DNA of 64,000 bases, from positions 868,001 through 932,000 of the forward strand of contig NZ_CP035544.1 in the NCBI RefSeq assembly GCF_004139715.1, in the 5' to 3' direction. The first letter of the stretch is position 1, and every line of letters starts with the position of its first letter. The stretch is from Muriicola soli. Its GTDB lineage: Bacteria > Bacteroidota > Bacteroidia > Flavobacteriales > Flavobacteriaceae. The translations under genes and the position numbers were made by a program. The notes beneath the pieces are model-generated. The model did no database searches. It was not told the origin of the DNA and saw only the letters and a program-made list of their open reading frames with translations. Shown here in pieces: positions 59,768 through 64,000 of this stretch.

Positions 59768-62299
59768 ATGGCGGAAGGAGAAAAATTGATCCCGATTAAC
59801 ATTGAAGATGAAATGAAATCTGCCTACATTGATTATTCAATGTCGGTCATTGTGTCACGAGCCTTACCCGATGTCAGGGACGGATTAAAACCGGTACACA
59901 GAAGAGTGCTTTACGGGATGCACGAACTTGGGGTCAGATCGAACAGCTCGCACAAAAAATCAGCGAGAATTGTAGGTGAAGTTTTGGGTAAATACCACCC
60001 TCACGGAGATACCTCGGTATATGACACGATGGTGCGGATGGCCCAGGAATGGAGTTTGCGCTATATGCTTATTGACGGGCAGGGAAACTTTGGTTCCATA
60101 GACGGGGACAGTCCTGCTGCGATGAGGTATACTGAAGCTCGTATGCGGAAGATCGCAGATGAGATGCTGTCTGATATTGAAAAGGAAACCGTTGATCATC
60201 AGCTCAACTTTGACGACTCACTGCAGGAGCCCACAGTTTTACCTGCACGGATTCCAAATTTACTTATCAACGGCGCCTCCGGAATTGCAGTGGGGATGGC
60301 TACCAATATGCCTCCACACAATTTATCCGAGGTCGTGGACGGAACGATTGCGCTGATCGAAAATCCAGATATAGAGATTGACGAATTGATTACCCATATA
60401 AAAGCCCCTGATTTTCCTACAGGAGGTATTATTTATGGCTATGACGGGGTAAAGGAAGCCTTCCATACAGGGCGTGGACGAATTGTCATGCGTGCCAAAT
60501 CTCATTTCGAAGAAGTACAGGGAAGAGAGTGTATAATTGTGACCGAGATTCCCTATCAGGTCAATAAGGCAGACATGATCAAAAAGACTGCCGATCTGGT
60601 CAATGATAAGAAAATAGAAGGCATTAGCAATATCCGTGACGAAAGTGACAGGAACGGAATGCGCATTGTATACATTCTCAAGCGTGACGCCATCCCCAAT
60701 ATTGTTTTAAATACCTTATTTAAGTACACTGCACTTCAGTCGTCCTTTAGTGTAAACAATATAGCATTAGTTAAGGGTCGTCCACAATTGTTAAACGTAA
60801 GGGAGATTATCACCTATTTCGTGGAGCACCGCCATGAAGTGGTGGTACGAAGAACAACCTTCGACCTTAAAAAAGCAGAGGACCGCGCTCATATCCTGGA
60901 GGGACTTATTATTGCCTCAGATAATATTGATGAGGTGATCAGCATTATAAGAGGATCATCTAATGCAGATACAGCAAGGGAAGCTCTGATAGAACGATTT
61001 AAACTGTCAGAAATTCAGGCCAAGGCAATTGTCGAAATGAGATTGCGTCAGCTTACCGGGCTGGAGCAGGATAAACTCAGGTCGGAGTACGAAGAAGTGC
61101 TTAAAACCATTGAAGACCTAAAAGATATTCTCGCCAACAAGGATCGCAGAATGAGCATCATCAAGGATGAATTGCTGGAAGTAAAAGAAAAATACGGAGA
61201 CGAAAGACGATCTGAAATTAATTTTGCAGGCGGAGATCTAAGTATTGAAGATATGATCCCGGATGAGCAGGTAGTGATCACGATTTCCCATGCAGGGTAC
61301 ATCAAGAGAACACCGCTCACGGAATACAAGACTCAGAACAGAGGTGGAGTGGGTCAGAAAGCATCGGCTACCAGGAATGAAGATTTTCTGGAACACCTCT
61401 TTGTTGGGACCAATCATCAATACATGCTGTTCTTCACCCAGAACGGAAAGTGTTTCTGGATGCGGGTCTACGAAATCCCGGAAGGAAGTCGTACATCCAA
61501 AGGTAGGGCTATTCAGAATTTGATCAATATTGAATCAGATGATAAGGTGAAAGCTTTCATCTGTACTCAGGATTTAAAGGATGAGGACTACGTGAACAGT
61601 CACTACGTCATAATGGCAACCAAGAAAGGTGTTGTAAAGAAGACGTCTCTGGAACAGTACTCGCGTCCGCGCCAAAATGGAATCATTGCCATCAATGTAC
61701 GAGAGGGTGATGAGTTGCTTGAAGCAAAACTGACCACTGGTACCAGTGAAATCTTCCTTGGCTTAAAATCCGGAAAAGCTATCCGATTTGAAGAGAGCAA
61801 AACCCGGCCTATGGGAAGGAATGCATCCGGAGTTCGCGGCATAACGCTGGCGAGTGATGATGACGAGGTCATTGGAATGATCTCTGTCCACAATTTTGAC
61901 GAGGAAATCCTTGTAGTCTCAGAGAATGGCTATGGCAAGCGTTCCAGCATAGATGACTATAGAATTACGAATCGCGGAGGAAAAGGAGTTAAAACCATCT
62001 CCATAACCGATAAAACAGGAGGTTTGGTAGCCATTAAAAATGTATCAGATTCAGACGACTTGATGATTATCAATAAATCTGGAATTGCGATCAGGATGAG
62101 TGTAGATGACCTTAGGACCATGGGGAGGGCAACACAGGGTGTTAAACTTATTAACCTAAAGGATAACGACTCCATTGCTGCAGTTGCCAAGGTGATGAAG
62201 GATGAGGATAACTTGGAAGAAGTAGACCTGATGGATATAGAAGTAAAAACAGAAGATGGCACGGCTCTTGATAATCAAGAACCTGAATCAGAAGAATAA
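59768..62299 (+). CDS. gyrA: DNA gyrase subunit A
   Basis: Introduces negative supercoils with GyrB. The N-terminal region has DYSMSVIVSRALPDVRDGLKPVHRRVLY. The catalytic tyrosine is Y121 in AAMRYTEARM. In the quinolone-resistance region, KYHPHGDTSVYDTM carries Thr at the position of E. coli Ser83 and Asp at the position of Asp87. The GyrA box is QNRGGVGQK-like (KTQNRGGVGQKASATR). The C-terminal beta-pinwheel follows, with an acidic tail. 843 residues. gyrB is not in the window. Confidence 0.96.
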   Translation: MAEGEKLIPINIEDEMKSAYIDYSMSVIVSRALPDVRDGLKPVHRRVLYGMHELGVRSNSSHKKSARIVGEVLGKYHPHGDTSVYDTMVRMAQEWSLRYMLIDGQGNFGSIDGDSPAAMRYTEARMRKIADEMLSDIEKETVDHQLNFDDSLQEPTVLPARIPNLLINGASGIAVGMATNMPPHNLSEVVDGTIALIENPDIEIDELITHIKAPDFPTGGIIYGYDGVKEAFHTGRGRIVMRAKSHFEEVQGRECIIVTEIPYQVNKADMIKKTADLVNDKKIEGISNIRDESDRNGMRIVYILKRDAIPNIVLNTLFKYTALQSSFSVNNIALVKGRPQLLNVREIITYFVEHRHEVVVRRTTFDLKKAEDRAHILEGLIIASDNIDEVISIIRGSSNADTAREALIERFKLSEIQAKAIVEMRLRQLTGLEQDKLRSEYEEVLKTIEDLKDILANKDRRMSIIKDELLEVKEKYGDERRSEINFAGGDLSIEDMIPDEQVVITISHAGYIKRTPLTEYKTQNRGGVGQKASATRNEDFLEHLFVGTNHQYMLFFTQNGKCFWMRVYEIPEGSRTSKGRAIQNLINIESDDKVKAFICTQDLKDEDYVNSHYVIMATKKGVVKKTSLEQYSRPRQNGIIAINVREGDELLEAKLTTGTSEIFLGLKSGKAIRFEESKTRPMGRNASGVRGITLASDDDEVIGMISVHNFDEEILVVSENGYGKRSSIDDYRITNRGGKGVKTISITDKTGGLVAIKNVSDSDDLMIINKSGIAIRMSVDDLRTMGRATQGVKLINLKDNDSIAAVAKVMKDEDNLEEVDLMDIEVKTEDGTALDNQEPESEE

Positions 62300-62330
62300 T
62301 TAATAAACACTAATACAAAAGTTTAGTACC

Positions 62331-63596
62331 ATGAAAACGAAACTATTTATTTTAATGGCCATGATGTTAAGCATGGCGGCTTATTCTCAAAAAAATGAGA
62401 TTAAGGCAGCAGAGAAAGCTCTTAAAAGTGGAGATCCCACAGCTGCGAAGGCCAGCCTTGAATCAATTTCGGGATCAATAAGTGGGGCAGATGAACGCCT
62501 TCAGGCTCAGTATTATTATGTACGCGGGCAGGTATTTTCAGATTTAGCTAAGAAAGGTGATGCCACTGCCTTTGATGATGCAGTAAATTCTTATCAGCAA
62601 GTGATTGCAGTTGAAGAGGCCAGCGGGAAGCAAAAATACAGCACAGAAAGTCAGCAAATGCTCGCAGGATTAACTTCCGATCTGATCAACGCTGCGGTTG
62701 AAGACAACAACAACAAAAAATTTAGGGAAGGTGCAGACAAACTGTATATGGCTTATAAGTTAAGTCCGCAAGACACTATCTACCTTTACTACGCTGCCAG
62801 TAGTGCTGTAAACGGACAGCATTTTGAGGAAGCACTCGGATACTATGAGGAGTTAAATGCCTTAGGATACGATGGCAGTAGCATGTCTTACAAGGCTACT
62901 AATGTAGAAACAGGTGAGGTAGAAGAAATGAATGATAAGGTACAGATGGATCTTATGGTAAAATCAGGTACTTATAAGGATCCAAAAATGGAGAGGACTC
63001 CTTCAAAGAGCTCTGAGATCATCAAGAACATTGCCTTGATCTATACCCAGCTCGGGCAGGACGAAAAGGCGTTAAAAGCATATAAAGATGCGAGAGCAGA
63101 AAATCCTAATGATGTAAACCTGGTATTAAATGAAGCTAACCTCTATTATAAAATGGGGGACAAGGATACCTTTAAAAGCCTGATGTCTGAAGCTTCAGAT
63201 ATGGCTCCTGACAATCCGGATCTCCAATATAACATTGGGGTAATTAATATGGAACAGGGGAATATGGAGGAAGCGCGCGCTGCGTATGAGAGGGCAATCG
63301 AAATTAATCCTGGCTACGTAAATGCTCAGCTTAACCTATCCACTACCTATGTTAACGAAGGCAACAGTCTGATTGACGAGATGAACGAACTGGGAAATTC
63401 CAGAGCCGACATCGCGAGGTATGAAGAACTGAAAAAGCAGAAAGATGACTTGTTTTTGGAAGGGGCCCAGATTCTTGAAGACGCCTTAAAACAAAATCCT
63501 GATAATCAGGGACTTTTATCTCAGCTTAAAAATATTTACGGGGCTTTAGGAGATAACGAGAACTTTATGAGGATCAAAAAATTATTGGGCGAATAA
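62331..63596 (+). CDS. Periplasmic TPR-repeat protein
   Basis: A signal peptide (MKTKLFILMAMMLSMAAYSQ, cleavage about residue 19-20) is followed by about ten tetratricopeptide repeats over 421 residues, e.g. GQDEKALKAYKDARAENPNDVNLVLNEANLYYKMGD and NMEEARAAYERAIEINPGYVNAQLNLS. It probably scaffolds other envelope proteins. It follows gyrA by 31 bases and ends at a shared terminator. No enzymatic motif is seen. Confidence 0.85.
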   Translation: MKTKLFILMAMMLSMAAYSQKNEIKAAEKALKSGDPTAAKASLESISGSISGADERLQAQYYYVRGQVFSDLAKKGDATAFDDAVNSYQQVIAVEEASGKQKYSTESQQMLAGLTSDLINAAVEDNNNKKFREGADKLYMAYKLSPQDTIYLYYAASSAVNGQHFEEALGYYEELNALGYDGSSMSYKATNVETGEVEEMNDKVQMDLMVKSGTYKDPKMERTPSKSSEIIKNIALIYTQLGQDEKALKAYKDARAENPNDVNLVLNEANLYYKMGDKDTFKSLMSEASDMAPDNPDLQYNIGVINMEQGNMEEARAAYERAIEINPGYVNAQLNLSTTYVNEGNSLIDEMNELGNSRADIARYEELKKQKDDLFLEGAQILEDALKQNPDNQGLLSQLKNIYGALGDNENFMRIKKLLGE

Positions 63597-63614
63597 TAGC
63601 AAGCCCGAGAATTG

Positions 63615-63650
63615 AAAAAACCCGGTCTGTTTTCAGAACCGGGTTTTTTT
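63615..63650. terminator. Bidirectional terminator between TPR and NlpC/P60 genes
   Basis: AACCCGGT and ACCGGGTT form the stem around a CTG-TTTT-CAG inner hairpin with one bulged A, flanked by A and T runs on both sides. It lies between two convergent genes. Confidence 0.85.
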
Positions 63651-64000
63651 ATATGATCTTCTTAATTACTCTGAGCCTGTGGGTATAGGCACCCAACTCC
63701 GGATCGTAGATTCCGGTTTGGTCCAGTCTGTCGATACGAACCTTGCCAAAAGCATGGATGATGTGATTGTTGTTCATTATAATTCCCACATGCTTAATTA
63801 CTCCTTCCTGATCATCAAAAAAAGCCAGATCACCGGGAGTACTTTCTTCCACAAAACTCAATACTTCCCCCTCTTTAGCCTGTTCATGGGCGTTTCTAGG
63901 CAGTTTTCTGCCGTTGATCTTATAGACCATTTGCGTAAAACCAGAGCAATCTATCCCAAAAGGAGTCTTACCGCCCCACTGGCATGGAGCGTTCAAGTAC
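63649..64000 (-). CDS. NlpC/P60 (C40) cell-wall peptidase, C-terminal part (5' end outside window)
   Basis: The minus-strand frame stays open to the right edge. A TTG at 63996 is only an internal Leu (YLNAPCQWGGKTPFGIDCSGF). The catalytic cysteine is in GIDCSGF, and the catalytic histidine in VIKHVGIIM, with HAFGKVRID following. It cleaves peptidoglycan stem peptides or similar bonds. Only about the last 117 residues are visible, so the signal peptide and any upstream domain are not seen. Confidence 0.88.
   Translation of the reverse strand, partial: YLNAPCQWGGKTPFGIDCSGFTQMVYKINGRKLPRNAHEQAKEGEVLSFVEESTPGDLAFFDDQEGVIKHVGIIMNNNHIIHAFGKVRIDRLDQTGIYDPELGAYTHRLRVIKKII

Overview
This window looks like core chromosome of a member of the Bacteroidota, most likely the family Flavobacteriaceae. 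The evidence is a type IX secretion (T9SS) C-terminal sorting domain, promoters of the form TTG-N20/21-TAnnTTTG ahead of lpdA, rpsA and the thr operon, weak ribosome binding sites, and gene families typical of that phylum (GIN/DUF2807, DUF3822, PycTM/DUF5706, UMF1, flavobacterial DnaX and S1). I assign no genus. I saw no tRNA or rRNA gene, insertion sequence, prophage or CRISPR array. The only RNA gene is RNase P RNA (rnpB).

Layout. 1-5556: the 3' part of a secreted subtilisin-like protease, then a tight cluster of a TPR-sensor class III nucleotidyl cyclase, a PycTM-like three-helix membrane protein and an HD phosphohydrolase. 5711-8745 (minus): DUF3817 protein, lpdA, a lipoprotein MsrB and a collagen-like lipoprotein. 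8964-19185 (plus): the GlgE-type alpha-glucan module (glgE, maltokinase, glgB), a GH31 alpha-glucosidase, an M48 lipoprotein peptidase and a UMF1 transporter. 19217-22137 (minus): ECF sigma factor, anti-sigma-like protein and two repeat-rung surface proteins. 22355-36111: lon, cmk, a Kbp-like LysM protein, rpsA, pyrR-pyrB, a STAS-like protein, a DUF3291 protein, rnz, pdxH, sixA-ppk1 and an MFS transporter. 36115-41023 (minus, with rnpB on plus): miaE, dnaX, rsmD, DUF3822 and an anchored unknown. 41126-46359: RecD-like helicase, DUF4126, kdsB, HAD phosphatase, a KdnB-like dehydrogenase and an acyltransferase (a lipopolysaccharide theme). 46390-54682 (minus): YebC, PCD/PhhB, an RmlD-like protein, a glutaminase remnant, gcvT and thrC-thrB-thrA behind a threonine-rich leader ORF. 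54838-64000: nnr, a small unknown, clpC, gyrA, a TPR protein and the start of an NlpC/P60 peptidase.

Most interesting points. (1) A cyclase, PycTM and HD cassette in which modules that I recall as one fused HD-PycTM protein in many Bacteroidota are split and in reversed order, next to a cyclase with adenylate-type specificity residues. (2) A 65-codon ORF between gcvT and the RmlD-like gene that appears to join the two ends of a glutaminase across an in-frame internal deletion and is translationally coupled on both sides. (3) A nine-residue NGFKALVND repeat in the secreted protease, conserved in protein but not in codons. (4) A candidate thr operon leader with a palindrome at the predicted transcription start. 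Identifications come from motifs and remembered family features. No searches were run.
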